Of a stretch of DNA of 64,000 nucleotides, positions 25,804 to 35,153 are shown in pieces. This stretch comes from an uncultured Clostridia bacterium (GTDB taxonomy: Bacteria > Bacillota > Clostridia > Peptostreptococcales > Anaerovoracaceae): contig CALIYX010000024.1 of assembly GCA_938049335.1 (NCBI GenBank), positions 124,001-188,000 of the forward strand, read 5' to 3'. Below the pieces are notes generated by a model. The model was not told where the DNA came from. It saw only the letters and a program-made list of their open reading frames with translations, and searched no databases. The position numbers were made by a program, and so were the translations under genes. Position 1 is the stretch's first letter, and each line of letters opens with the position of its first letter.

Positions 25804-26175
25804 CTAATCAAGTTCATCTATCAGTTCTGCCGCTTTTGCTAAACATCTGTCAAGCTCATCCTTGCTCTTACGCTCTACCATATCCTTCGCTAATAAATCT
25901 CTAGCTTCAGATATGTAAGTTCTGAGCTCATCTGCTAGTTTCTCCTTTCGAAGATAATCATCTAGTATTCCTAGCTTATCCTCATAGGAGCAAAGCAGCC
26001 TCTCAGCACTCCTCAGTGAGTCGTGCACAGCTGCCCTAGAAACCTCAAGCTCCTCTGCAATCTCAGAAAGCGACATATCGTCCTCGTGATACATCTCCAT
26101 CACGCGTTTCTTCTTGTCTGTAAGCAAGCCTCCATATATATCGAAGAGCATACTTGTCTTTGCAAAATCTTCCAT
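25804..26175 (-). CDS. ylxM: YlxM-family helix-turn-helix protein
   Basis: YlxM is a small HTH protein encoded next to ffh in Firmicutes and Mycoplasma, thought to affect SRP function. The HTH reads LSLSEIAEELEVSRAAVHDSL (shortened: SLSEIAEELEVSRAAVHDS), and a helical C-terminal part with many charged residues follows. Length is 123 aa. GAGGAAG precedes the ATG. Two 20-base dyads lie upstream (26192-26261), which could be binding sites of this or another regulator. Confidence 0.94.
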   Translation of the reverse strand: MEDFAKTSMLFDIYGGLLTDKKKRVMEMYHEDDMSLSEIAEELEVSRAAVHDSLRSAERLLCSYEDKLGILDDYLRKEKLADELRTYISEARDLLAKDMVERKSKDELDRCLAKAAELIDELD

Positions 26176-26191
26176 TTATTCTTCCTCTGCC

Positions 26192-26261
26192 GTCAAGTAT
26201 TTTAGCTTAACATAGATAATATATCACAAGTAAAAAATGGTGTCAAGTAAATTAACTTAAC
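26192..26261. repeat. Two 20-base dyad repeats upstream of ylxM
   Basis: GTCAAGTATTTTAGCTTAAC (26192-26211) and GTCAAGTAAATTAACTTAAC (26242-26261) are 17/20 identical, 50 bases apart, and each is an inverted repeat GTCAAG-N8-CTTAAC. The second is embedded in the sppA terminator. They flank the region where the ylxM-ffh promoter must lie. Confidence 0.5.
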
Positions 26262-26267
26262 ACCATT
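26231..26267 (-). terminator. Intrinsic terminator of sppA
   Basis: A 13-bp stem (26236 or 26237 side through 26248, paired with 26255-26267, one G-T pair) with a 6-base loop is followed on the minus strand by TTTTTTA. It also has T residues on the plus side. It separates sppA from the ylxM-ffh-rpsP operon. Confidence 0.8.
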
Positions 26268-26290
26268 CATTTTTTTGATTTTAATAGCTA

Positions 26291-27460
26291 CTACTGCTTC
26301 TGAACTGGCGCAATGTACTGGATGCTAGCTTTGTTACTGCTCTCTAGTATATTGAGTAGCTTATCTAGGCTATCTTCCTTCTTCTCTGAGCTAAATCCAA
26401 AGAGATCTCTAAAGCTTGTCTTCTGCTCATATACCATGCTCTCAAAATCCACAGTATCTAGTCCACAGTCATTTCTCATTGCATCTATCGCATCATCAAG
26501 CGATCCGACCTTATCTATAAGACCGTTCTCCATAGCCTGATTAGCTGAATAGATTCTTCCATCACCAAGAGTTCTAACAGTCGCCTCATCCATCTTACGA
26601 CCATCCATAACAGCCTTTACAAATCTGTTATATGAATCGTCAACTAGACTCTGCATGATGCTTCTCTGCTCATCAGTCATGTCCTTATAGTTTGCTCCGA
26701 TATCCTTGTTTGCACCAGACTTGAAGCTGTATGGCTGAATACCAAACTTCTCATATAGCCCAGAAAGGTTGTACATAGGTCCTACGATAACACCAATTGA
26801 ACCCGTCCAGCATTCCTGATTAGCATAAATCTTATCACTAGCCATAGCTGCATAGTAACCACCTGATGTAGCCTGTGATCCGAAGTAAACGTAGATTTTG
26901 TTTCCAGTCACCTTCTTGTAGTCAAGCAAAGCATTGTAGAGCTCAGCAGTCGCATACGCGCTTCCACCTGGTGTATTCACGCTAAGAAGAATACCTCTGT
27001 TTTTGCTATCTTTCTTCATCTGGTCGATTCTATCTAAAATCCAGTCCTGACTGTAGCCATCTCTACTCTCTCCGTCCGTTATAGTTCCGGAAAGAGATAA
27101 AACTCCAACATAGTCATGACCAAATTCATACTGTATATTTTTATCATCAATCCCAGAAAATATTCCCGATACAAAGGCATTACAGCCTACACCAGCTATA
27201 AATATAAACCCTATTACTACAAGAGCAATGATTAAGCCAACCTTAAGCCCGCTATTTCTTCTAACTGGCTGTGGAGCCATGTTGAAACCCGGTCCTGAAC
27301 CATAGTACTCGTACCTTCTCTGCTGATACTGCTGGTTCTGGCCGTTTTGCTGCTGCGCAGACCAAGGAACAAATCCACCATTTGACTGCCTTTGCTGGTT
27401 ACTGTCATCGTTAGACCTTCCGTTATTGTATTTATCAAATTCTCTATCGTCTCTATCCAT
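26291..27460 (-). CDS. sppA: Signal peptide peptidase SppA, 36K type
   Basis: SppA is a membrane serine-lysine protease (S49) that degrades cleaved signal peptides. A 60-residue Gln/Asn-rich cytoplasmic N-terminus precedes one transmembrane helix (about 75-100). The S49 core follows: VLSLSGTITDG, LLSVNTPGGSAYATAEL, FGSQATSGGYYAAMASDKIY with the nucleophile serine, and GRIYSANQAMENGLIDKVG. The start is the ATG at 27460 with AGGAGGC; an ATG six codons earlier lies within its ribosome-binding site region. The glutamine-rich N-terminal extension is unusual. Confidence 0.94.
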   Translation of the reverse strand: MDRDDREFDKYNNGRSNDDSNQQRQSNGGFVPWSAQQQNGQNQQYQQRRYEYYGSGPGFNMAPQPVRRNSGLKVGLIIALVVIGFIFIAGVGCNAFVSGIFSGIDDKNIQYEFGHDYVGVLSLSGTITDGESRDGYSQDWILDRIDQMKKDSKNRGILLSVNTPGGSAYATAELYNALLDYKKVTGNKIYVYFGSQATSGGYYAAMASDKIYANQECWTGSIGVIVGPMYNLSGLYEKFGIQPYSFKSGANKDIGANYKDMTDEQRSIMQSLVDDSYNRFVKAVMDGRKMDEATVRTLGDGRIYSANQAMENGLIDKVGSLDDAIDAMRNDCGLDTVDFESMVYEQKTSFRDLFGFSSEKKEDSLDKLLNILESSNKASIQYIAPVQKQ

Positions 27461-27530
27461 TTTGCCTCCTTTATCCATCTAGTATAAACTTACCTATTCA
27501 TCAGCCATCAAAACTGGCTATTAGACTAGT

Positions 27531-27558
27531 GCGCTAGCGCTAGACTCGTTTTATTATA
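27531..27558 (-). promoter_or_regulatory. Candidate sppA promoter with overlapping palindrome
   Basis: On the minus strand TATAAT (27553-27558) is followed about 12 bases later by the perfect 10-base palindrome GCGCTAGCGC (27531-27540), flanked by direct TAGACT repeats. A palindrome at the expected transcription start is a typical operator position. The -35 is weak. Confidence 0.4.
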
Positions 27559-27590
27559 AATCATATTCTAGTATATTTCTACATCAAAAG

Positions 27591-27624
27591 GAAAAAGCCA
27601 CTAGTCTCCTAAGAAACCAGTGGC
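27591..27624 (-). terminator. Intrinsic terminator of the giant adhesin gene
   Basis: GCCACT pairs with AGTGGC around an inner imperfect stem, followed on the minus strand by TTTTTCCTTTT. It lies 50 bases after the adhesin stop codon. Confidence 0.8.
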
Positions 27625-27672
27625 CTTAAATTTTTATAATATTTCCCTAAAGAGGTATCCCGCTAAGATCTA

Positions 27673-30600
27673 CTATTTTGTATCAGCTAATACGCTTCTC
27701 TTTCTGTATTCGATAAAAACGATAAGAAGCATGCTTGCAGCTAGAAGAACTATGTATCTCATAGCATTGCTGTCATCAAATGTGTTAGGTACTGAAGGCT
27801 TATCAGCTTTCGGACCCTCTGGAAGCTTGTAAACATTTGTAAAGCTTATTGCTTCCACCTCTGTGCCATCTTCCTTTTCAATTTTCTTATGTGCTACAAG
27901 CTGACCCTGCTCATCACGAACATCAAATGTAACTGTATAGCGAGCTTGATCGTAAGTGTAGTACTTTTCACCGCTGTTTATCTCAGTAACATAGTACTTG
28001 TAAATTCCCTTTTCTGTGAACTCAATTTCGCCAAAATCTGCTTCGCCAGCACCGTTTAGCTGTACTAGCTTTGATGTATTATCGCTTCCCTCTGGCATTG
28101 GGTTATTAGCATTATCAGCCTCTAATCTAAAGCTGAAGTTTGCATTCATCAAAGGATTTCCGTCCACTATTTTCTTAACAGCAACCTTATCAGTAGTTGC
28201 AAATACGTAATATGTATTTGTTACCTTAAAGCCTGCCTGCGCATCTCCAGTGATCTTAGGAGTGTAGTTTTTCACTGACGCCTCGTCAACTATATACTTT
28301 ATCTCCTTACCGCCGCTGTACTTAGGTAGGTCTTCAAATACATGCTTCCATGCATTTGCCTCGCTTAGCTCCTGCTCTTTGATAAGAACCTCATCAGCAT
28401 AGAGATAAACGTGTATCTTGTCAGGTCTCATCTGGCTTTCATTTTCGTTATCATCCCAAATCTTTTCAACTGGTATGTCAAGTGTATCTGGAACGCGCTT
28501 ATTTGTGATTGTTGTACCATTTATAACTGGAGCTTCATAGCCTTCAACCTGGTCTTCTGTAACAGTATATGTGATTGCGTCACCGTTTTCATCATATACA
28601 TTTAGATTCTTAAAGCTATATTCCCAGTCACTAGCCTTAGTTGCCTTTGCAGTCTTTCCTGTGTCAGCTCCGTTTGCATGTAGATGCACTGTTACTTCGT
28701 CAGGTCTCTTTCCATCCTGGTCGTTTGCGTCATCCCAAACCTTCTTGCCAGAAACTTCCGTCTTTGTATTTACCAGAGTATTTACGACCTTCTTGCCATC
28801 GTAGTGAACCTTGAAGGTTCTATTGTTTATAGTTACTGTACTTCCTTCTTCAAGTACACTGTCGTTTGCATCAAGCTCCCTGACGCTGTAAACATTCTTT
28901 GCTGCACCAACTGTATCTGCATCTAGAAGTCCAGCAAATGTCGCCTTAAAGTTATTGTTCTTATCAAGCGTTGTATTTCTTGTAGTTGCCACACCGTTCT
29001 TATAAAGCACAACCTTCACCGACTGAGCGTCGATGTTTGCCTGTGATAGACCTTCCCACTGCTTTGTAACCGTTAGACTAGTTGTTGCAGGAATCATTGG
29101 AACCCATGGCATGGACTTCTTATTTGTAATAGTATAGCCCTGATCCATAGTACCATCTGTGCTTGCAGTGTACCTTGAAGCACCATAATCTATCTTATTC
29201 TGTGCATTTAGTCCGTGCTCGCGAACTGTATATGTGTAAAGAATTCCTGTTGCAGGATTGAACTTTTCTAGATCCTTAAAAGTATATGTCCAGTTATCTG
29301 TAGCATTAACTTCCTTTGTCTCCTTAACCACTCCGTTCTGAAGCAGTTCAATCTTGACCTTGTTTACTGGAGCAGGATCGTTTTCACCCTTATAGTTAAC
29401 CCACTTCTTTGTTACTGAGAGGTCACGAGTTGGAGTAAACTTCCATGTTCCGTAAACCGTAGTATTTCCACGGATATTTACAGAGTTTACAGTTGAGTTA
29501 TCTGTAACCGCCTTCTTCCATCCATCAAAGCTCCAAATTCCCTGAATCCCATCATCATTTACTTTCTTAGTAGTCGTTAGAGCAGGAACCAGGTTCTGAT
29601 TTGTATCATACTCTATCTCTGTTACAGCTGCTGGAGTAGTGCTATCTGCTGGAGCTCCATAGTTAGGATCTGGATTTACAACATAATTTAACTCATAAGT
29701 TCTTATTGTCTTATGGTATGTTGTATTGCTCTTTACATTAAGGTCAATATCCTCAGCCTTTGTTATCTTTGCTGTGTTCTTAAGCACAGTTGTCTTTATT
29801 GTCTTATCCTTAAGCTTAGTAGGAATTGATATTGTCATCTCAGCATCCTTAGGAAGCGTTACACTAAAGCTTAGCTTCTGTCCGTCCTGAGTTAGACCTA
29901 CTCCCGTTGCACTGCTTAGAGGAACATTATTTAGCTTAAGCGCTGCAGATGTGATTCTGATATCATCCTTGTTTACTTCAAGGCCTTCTGGAATTACATC
30001 TTCAACATTTATGTCTCTTGCCGCTAGCACTGTGTCGTTGTTCTTTATCTTAAGTCTATATGTTAGCTCTGTATCCTTTTCGTTTGCTATAACTGCTGGC
30101 GCCTCTTCTGTACCTGATGCAGGTGTCGACTCCTTGTTTAGCTGTAGGTCAGGAACATGTAGAGTAATCTCTGAGTGAGCCTTGTACTTTAGAACTGAGT
30201 CTCCAGCACCTGCCTGCTCACCTGTGAAGTTTCTCGCATTTGATACAACTTCATTTACAGCCTTCTTCTTATCAAGACTCTTGTCCTTAGGAGCCTTCAT
30301 ATATATGTAGAAACTCAAGCTGTTTCCGTGGTCTAGAATAAAGTCATGTCCGCCATCTGTTTTTCTAACATCCACCGCTATCGCTTTGATGCTTGACTTA
30401 TCAGCTGGCATAGTTGTTGACCAAACTGAACTGTCATCGACATTTAGCTCTGATGGGACTGTTGTTGCGTAGTATACTACCGGCTTTGCTGTTTCACCTG
30501 GTATTCCATATGCTAACTTTGTATCGATTGAGCGAACATCAATTCTCTCAAATGTACCCTTCCACTCTGTTGCTGCATCCTCACTTCCGTTATCCAAAAC

Positions 30601-33600
30601 ATCGTAGAATACGAGCTTATCTGAGCGTGTATAGTTAGATGCTGTATAAGCAATTCTATAGCTATATCCGTTTCCGATATATGTGTCTGAGCTACCTGAG
30701 AATGAGTTATCTATATTGTTAGCAACTTCCTTAGTAAGTCCTGACTGCGTAACAGTTACTGGGTTATATTGAATTGGTTTACTCAGCATACGCCAGTTTT
30801 TTAAATCTCCGTTTGTTAGATTATCAAATTTTGATTTCTCAACTAGCCTATTGTACTCGTTCTGCACAGTTTCAAGAGGCTTACGCACAACATCCTTTCC
30901 ATCTGGATTGAAGTTAAGCATGGTTGTAGTTGTTACACTGTTTCCTCTATCGATGATGTTGCTATACGGATTATCAAGCTTATAAATTAGATTTAATACA
31001 AAGTCGTGGTTGCTATATGTCTTTACATTTGCTTTTTCTGGTGGGAATGAATAGTCAATCTTCATCATGGTCTGACCACTTCCCTCCCAGTCTTCTATCA
31101 TCTCTATCTGATAATCTGCACCCTGTGTGAGCACTGACTGTTGCCAGTACGGTCCTCCACTAACAGATACACTTGACTTCTGAACACTAGTTCCTATCGG
31201 AAGCAAAGTATATAAAGTTCCCTTATTATACACATAGTTATTTAGGTACTCACGGTCAGGTACTCCACTATCATAAAGAGATGAGTACTGCCTGAATCTA
31301 TTCTTTATTGTATTAGTCTGTACACCTCTAACAGGATCATCAACTAGCTCTCCCATAGAATATTCCAGATTATCACTGAAGTTAGGGTAAATAGTTGTCA
31401 TAAGTACTGTCGCTACATATAGAGGATATCCCTTAGTGTCAGTGCTCTGCTTCTTTGCTCCATTCTCATCAAAGCTCACCTTTGCATATGTTGAGATTGC
31501 AGAATAGCTATGCTGATTCTTATCTGCAGCAAGAAGAGCCTTTATATGATTTGTAGGGTGAAGCTCTACTACAGTCTGTGCATTGAACTTATAGTGGAAA
31601 TACGCGCTTGTGTACTTGTACTTAAGACCTGCTGTGTTTGCTGGCAGTGGAATTTCCTTACCCTTAGCATCATCTACAGTTACAGATCCATCAGCTGAGT
31701 TAAATGTATACTTTCCATTTGCATCAAAAGTGATTTCTCCATACTTTGTGAATCCGCTTTCTCCAGCCTTTCTTGTCCAAATTTCAACTGGCTTAGAACG
31801 AGACTGTGAGTTATCTGGATTTGTATCTATAGTCCATCCACCAACAGATGACTTAACGCCATTATGTGATGAAAGCGTAATTGCTACGCTCTTATATGTG
31901 GCATCCTCATCGCTAAGTTTATTTAGGCTAGCTTCATTTTCTCTGAAGCTCTTAAGCCTATTACCCGATGCATCCCTGGTAGTTGAATTGTATAAGGCTC
32001 CTTCTTCAATTTCTGCAGTATATGGCTTTGCCTTGTAATCATCTGCATCATCATCAAAAGTAGGTTCTGTCAGTGGATTACCCTCTAGCTCAGTCTCAAA
32101 TGTCCTTAGGTTAGGTCTAAACCTAAGCTCTCTGTCATCTCCACCTAATGTGAAATCAAGAGCTCCAGGTATTGAAGTTCTGCCATTAATTCTGTCTGCT
32201 GCATCGTACTTCCAGATGTTGTTTACACCAGAATATTCCTTTACGCGAATATTTTGGGTTTCGGAATCAGTATCAGTATACTCTACACCGTTTGCTAGCT
32301 TAGTCTTAACAGTTACCTTATTTGTAATAGCTACACCTACATTCTCAAGGTCAACACCGTTGTTCTTGGCATCTTTGAGGATAGAAACTGGATAACGCTT
32401 AAGAAGCAGCATGCGTGCATGATCCCATTCTGCAAATGCAAGGCCTTTCATACTATGGGCTGCCCATGGGCCTGTATACTCCTTATACAAGCTGACCTGA
32501 TTTAGATTATCCTGCCATCCGCTCTCAGCTATTCCGCTGTAACTTGTATCAGTATTTCTATCAAGGCTGTTTTTGTGTGAGAATCCGTAAGGCACGTTAT
32601 ATGCGCCATCCTTCTTCTTTGCTCCGATTAGCTCGCCATCGCTGTTATCCTGCACAATCTCATAGTTATTTGGAATTGTATCTGTTGGACCACGCTTTAC
32701 ATCTGCATACCAAACTACATAGAAGTAATCCTTCGCATCGCTAGGCTTTGGACCCCAAACATCCTGCCAACTAAAGTATACTCCACCCTCTTTTGATAGG
32801 TGGTCCTTCTTTAAATCTATAGTGATTTTCTCTGTCTTATTATGTATCTCAGCTGAAAGATCGCGTGTAGTTGTAGCATCAGGTGTTCCATCACCGTCGG
32901 TATCAATCTCTAGCTTAAAGCTTAGATTCTTCTTCTGAACACCATCTCCATCAACCTGTATGTATAGCGGTCTAAATTGGAAGGCCTGTTCAAAGTGAAG
33001 CTTAGCTCCACCTGCTACAGGCTTAAAGTTAGTAACCGTATATGTGCCATCGCCATTATCTACATAGTTAAAGTCACTGACTGAAGATGTAGCTGGTGCC
33101 TTAGGAAGCTGCCATTTTACAGTGTTGTCAACAGTATGATCAGTGATTCTGTTAACCTTGTACTTATCAGTCCATGCCTCAAAAAGATAGTTAGGCATAG
33201 TAATCTTTATGGCTCCGGCAGGGAGAACTGTTGTGGCATCATTATTTATAGCTAGTGAATATGCCAGTGTAGCTACCTTTAGTTCACGATTTACTGGTGT
33301 CATGATGAGGTTCTTGTGATCAGGATCTGCTGCATCATCGTAGTGATAATCCACAACACCTGAGGACACACCGTTTGCCCATTTTACATCAAATGTATAA
33401 TCCAGTGGCTGAGATACAGCTCTCTTTGATCTAGTCCTTGCTGGAGCTGACTCCTGGCTTGCTACCGCAGCTTTATTCAGCTCTTGCGAATTACTGCTTG
33501 CACTCTCTGAAGCATCGTTATTTTCTCCGTTTTCTGCTTCAGCCTGCGTGCTAGCTTCTTGCTCATTGCTTGTATTCTCTGCTACCTGCTCGCTTTCGCT

Positions 33601-33699
33601 CGTGGCTTCGCCCTCTGCCCATACCGAAGCAAAGTTGAAAGTCAAACTGCTGAGCATAAGCATTGTTAATAGAATACTTACTAATCGTTTCTTGTTCAT
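27673..33699 (-). CDS. Giant cell-wall-anchored adhesin with Cna-B and pilin-type domains
   Basis: The 2008-residue surface protein is the longest gene here. After a signal peptide (1-28) and a Ser/Glu/Ala-rich low-complexity stretch (30-95) comes a very large beta-rich adhesion region to about 1200. A DUF11-like repeat domain (1205-1345) and a SHIRT-like domain (1346-1437, IWSFDGWKKA, NTTVYGTWKF) follow. Next are four Cna protein B-type domains (about 1438-1837, each ending in a TITNK or VTNTY-like strand), then a Spy0128/FctA-type pilin isopeptide domain (1838-1958, FSFRLEAD, YYVTEIN, YTVTFDV). The C-terminus has a sorting-like motif VPNTFDD, a hydrophobic helix and a basic tail. Cna-B and pilin domains usually form intramolecular isopeptide bonds. 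VPNTF instead of LPXTG is atypical. The ligand is unknown. Confidence 0.9.
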   Translation of the reverse strand: MNKKRLVSILLTMLMLSSLTFNFASVWAEGEATSESEQVAENTSNEQEASTQAEAENGENNDASESASSNSQELNKAAVASQESAPARTRSKRAVSQPLDYTFDVKWANGVSSGVVDYHYDDAADPDHKNLIMTPVNRELKVATLAYSLAINNDATTVLPAGAIKITMPNYLFEAWTDKYKVNRITDHTVDNTVKWQLPKAPATSSVSDFNYVDNGDGTYTVTNFKPVAGGAKLHFEQAFQFRPLYIQVDGDGVQKKNLSFKLEIDTDGDGTPDATTTRDLSAEIHNKTEKITIDLKKDHLSKEGGVYFSWQDVWGPKPSDAKDYFYVVWYADVKRGPTDTIPNNYEIVQDNSDGELIGAKKKDGAYNVPYGFSHKNSLDRNTDTSYSGIAESGWQDNLNQVSLYKEYTGPWAAHSMKGLAFAEWDHARMLLLKRYPVSILKDAKNNGVDLENVGVAITNKVTVKTKLANGVEYTDTDSETQNIRVKEYSGVNNIWKYDAADRINGRTSIPGALDFTLGGDDRELRFRPNLRTFETELEGNPLTEPTFDDDADDYKAKPYTAEIEEGALYNSTTRDASGNRLKSFRENEASLNKLSDEDATYKSVAITLSSHNGVKSSVGGWTIDTNPDNSQSRSKPVEIWTRKAGESGFTKYGEITFDANGKYTFNSADGSVTVDDAKGKEIPLPANTAGLKYKYTSAYFHYKFNAQTVVELHPTNHIKALLAADKNQHSYSAISTYAKVSFDENGAKKQSTDTKGYPLYVATVLMTTIYPNFSDNLEYSMGELVDDPVRGVQTNTIKNRFRQYSSLYDSGVPDREYLNNYVYNKGTLYTLLPIGTSVQKSSVSVSGGPYWQQSVLTQGADYQIEMIEDWEGSGQTMMKIDYSFPPEKANVKTYSNHDFVLNLIYKLDNPYSNIIDRGNSVTTTTMLNFNPDGKDVVRKPLETVQNEYNRLVEKSKFDNLTNGDLKNWRMLSKPIQYNPVTVTQSGLTKEVANNIDNSFSGSSDTYIGNGYSYRIAYTASNYTRSDKLVFYDVLDNGSEDAATEWKGTFERIDVRSIDTKLAYGIPGETAKPVVYYATTVPSELNVDDSSVWSTTMPADKSSIKAIAVDVRKTDGGHDFILDHGNSLSFYIYMKAPKDKSLDKKKAVNEVVSNARNFTGEQAGAGDSVLKYKAHSEITLHVPDLQLNKESTPASGTEEAPAVIANEKDTELTYRLKIKNNDTVLAARDINVEDVIPEGLEVNKDDIRITSAALKLNNVPLSSATGVGLTQDGQKLSFSVTLPKDAEMTISIPTKLKDKTIKTTVLKNTAKITKAEDIDLNVKSNTTYHKTIRTYELNYVVNPDPNYGAPADSTTPAAVTEIEYDTNQNLVPALTTTKKVNDDGIQGIWSFDGWKKAVTDNSTVNSVNIRGNTTVYGTWKFTPTRDLSVTKKWVNYKGENDPAPVNKVKIELLQNGVVKETKEVNATDNWTYTFKDLEKFNPATGILYTYTVREHGLNAQNKIDYGASRYTASTDGTMDQGYTITNKKSMPWVPMIPATTSLTVTKQWEGLSQANIDAQSVKVVLYKNGVATTRNTTLDKNNNFKATFAGLLDADTVGAAKNVYSVRELDANDSVLEEGSTVTINNRTFKVHYDGKKVVNTLVNTKTEVSGKKVWDDANDQDGKRPDEVTVHLHANGADTGKTAKATKASDWEYSFKNLNVYDENGDAITYTVTEDQVEGYEAPVINGTTITNKRVPDTLDIPVEKIWDDNENESQMRPDKIHVYLYADEVLIKEQELSEANAWKHVFEDLPKYSGGKEIKYIVDEASVKNYTPKITGDAQAGFKVTNTYYVFATTDKVAVKKIVDGNPLMNANFSFRLEADNANNPMPEGSDNTSKLVQLNGAGEADFGEIEFTEKGIYKYYVTEINSGEKYYTYDQARYTVTFDVRDEQGQLVAHKKIEKEDGTEVEAISFTNVYKLPEGPKADKPSVPNTFDDSNAMRYIVLLAASMLLIVFIEYRKRSVLADTK

Positions 33700-33742
33700 G
33701 TCCCTTCCCTTTTCTACATATACACTAACTAATTACTTGCAT

Positions 33743-33766
33743 AAAAAATGTGCATGGGTATGCACA
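33743..33766 (-). terminator. Attenuator-like hairpin in the adhesin leader
   Basis: TGTGCAT pairs with ATGCACA around a 4-base loop, followed on the minus strand by TTTTTT. It lies between the adhesin promoter (33801-33829) and start codon (33699), where an intrinsic terminator would act as an attenuator. Confidence 0.55.
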
Positions 33767-33800
33767 AAAAATTGTACTCAATTTAATATACCCCACCAAT

Positions 33801-33829
33801 ATAATATAAAACACTTCTTTTATATGCAA
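33801..33829 (-). promoter_or_regulatory. Candidate sigma-A promoter for the adhesin
   Basis: On the minus strand TTGCAT (33824-33829) and TATTAT (33801-33806) are separated by 17 bases, giving a leader of about 95 bases. Confidence 0.55.
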
Positions 33830-33897
33830 TCTATTTTTATGCAAAAAATATACACGTAATTCTGCGATAATTTTTAGAAATCGGACAAAAGAATCGT

Positions 33898-33929
33898 ACA
33901 AAAAAGAGGGGTTTATTTCCCCCTCTTTG
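33898..33929 (-). terminator. Intrinsic terminator of the ankyrin-repeat gene
   Basis: A perfect 9-bp stem (33904-33912 with 33921-33929), AAAGAGGGG on the plus strand, is followed on the minus strand by TTTTTTG. It lies 22 bases after the ankyrin gene stop. Confidence 0.82.
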
Positions 33930-33951
33930 ATATTTTGAACAGATATTAAAT

Positions 33952-35016
33952 TTATCTATTATAGCTAGGCTTTGCTAGTGCTATAGGCTCAGGATTTTTA
34001 GACACCCATACAACTGCAAGCTCGCAAATTCTATCTAAGACAGCATCTGAAGTTCCTTTAGCTTTGATTTTTGATACTAGTGTGTTTAGCTCTGCAAGTT
34101 CATCATCCGAAAGCGCTGTTCCTAGTGAGAAGTAACCCGGAAGTGCATCAGCCATCTTTCTATATTCCCTATCCCAGTTGATTCCACCATTTCTGTATAG
34201 CTCATCAGCTATTCGCCCGCCGATACGTATAATCTCGCCCTGCACAGTTTTTGCTGCTCCAGATGATGGAACGAGGTAATCCCAAAGGTAGTTAAACTTC
34301 TTTTTCCACGACCCTTCGCAAGGAATTATTGGTGAAACTCCATCGTGGACTACCCTTCTTTCTACAGGCTCTACTGCAAAAAGCTTGTACATCTTCTGAA
34401 GGGCTTTATCGATTTCTTCGATATTTTCTTCTTTGAAACTGTCTCTGTGAAATTCAAAGTCCTCACCCATATTTCTTACGCTGCCTTGCATTTCAGGTGT
34501 GATTTCAACTCCAGCATTAAGCAGAATCTCTGCAATTTCAAGCATAGGAATAATATATATTCCTCCGCTGTTCATCAAAGAATCGTGAAGTGCATCTCTT
34601 CCCATATCGTCCTTAGCGAAAACATCTGCTCCATTATCTACTAAGAACCTTACCGTATCTACATGATGTCGGTTTGCTGCCTCATGGAGAGGTGTTGTCC
34701 CGTATTTACTCGCTTTATTAATATCGCCTCCAAGCTCATAGTAGACTTTCACCATGTCATCTCCGTATGTAGCATGTGCACATAAAGGCGTGTTTTCGTA
34801 GTAGTCTAAGACATTTACATCAAGCCCTTGCTCAATCAGCCATCTTGCAAACTCTTCATTTATATCTCTGTGGTGAAGTGCTGTTCTAAGCCCAAAGCGA
34901 CCATCATAGTAGGCATTTAGTTCACATTTTTCGTAGATGGCTTTGAATGCCTCAAAATCCCTCTTCTTAAGAACCTCTTCAAAATTATCCGTTAAGGAAA
35001 CCCTCTTCTTTGCCAT
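33952..35016 (-). CDS. Ankyrin-repeat protein
   Basis: The 354-residue cytoplasmic protein contains three to four ankyrin repeats (about residues 25-165). They are recognised by RTALHHRDINEEFARWLIEQ, TPLCAHATYGDDMVKVYYEL and TPLHEAANRHHVDTVRFLVD, with NGADVFAKDDMGRDALHDS completing the run. The C-terminal half (about 190-354) is a separate domain with the phrase GGINWDREYRKMADALPGYF that I do not recognise. Ankyrin repeats mediate protein-protein contacts. The start is the ATG at 35016 with TAGGAGAT upstream. It lies between two surface-protein genes, each with its own terminator, and a functional link to them is not evident. Confidence 0.85.
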   Translation of the reverse strand: MAKKRVSLTDNFEEVLKKRDFEAFKAIYEKCELNAYYDGRFGLRTALHHRDINEEFARWLIEQGLDVNVLDYYENTPLCAHATYGDDMVKVYYELGGDINKASKYGTTPLHEAANRHHVDTVRFLVDNGADVFAKDDMGRDALHDSLMNSGGIYIIPMLEIAEILLNAGVEITPEMQGSVRNMGEDFEFHRDSFKEENIEEIDKALQKMYKLFAVEPVERRVVHDGVSPIIPCEGSWKKKFNYLWDYLVPSSGAAKTVQGEIIRIGGRIADELYRNGGINWDREYRKMADALPGYFSLGTALSDDELAELNTLVSKIKAKGTSDAVLDRICELAVVWVSKNPEPIALAKPSYNR

Positions 35017-35090
35017 TGTATATCTCCTAAAATAATTAGATTGTATTTTGATTATATCAAAGATGGCAGTTTTTTGAAAGTTCCTCAATT

Positions 35091-35121
35091 AAAACGAGGA
35101 GACAGCCACGCCATCCCCTCG
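35091..35121 (-). terminator. Intrinsic terminator of the DUF4430 surface-protein gene
   Basis: CGAGG pairs with CCTCG and encloses a second stem of six pairs. TTTTAATT follows on the minus strand. It is 33 bases after the stop at 35154. Confidence 0.7.
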
Positions 35122-35153
35122 AATTATTTTATTGAATTAAAAGCTTATATCGC

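Noticed and set aside
30414..30638. Short plus-strand ORFs inside the adhesin gene and other large genes
   Set aside because: They lie opposite real genes, lack ribosome-binding sites and show low-complexity or hydrophobic translations typical of antisense frames.
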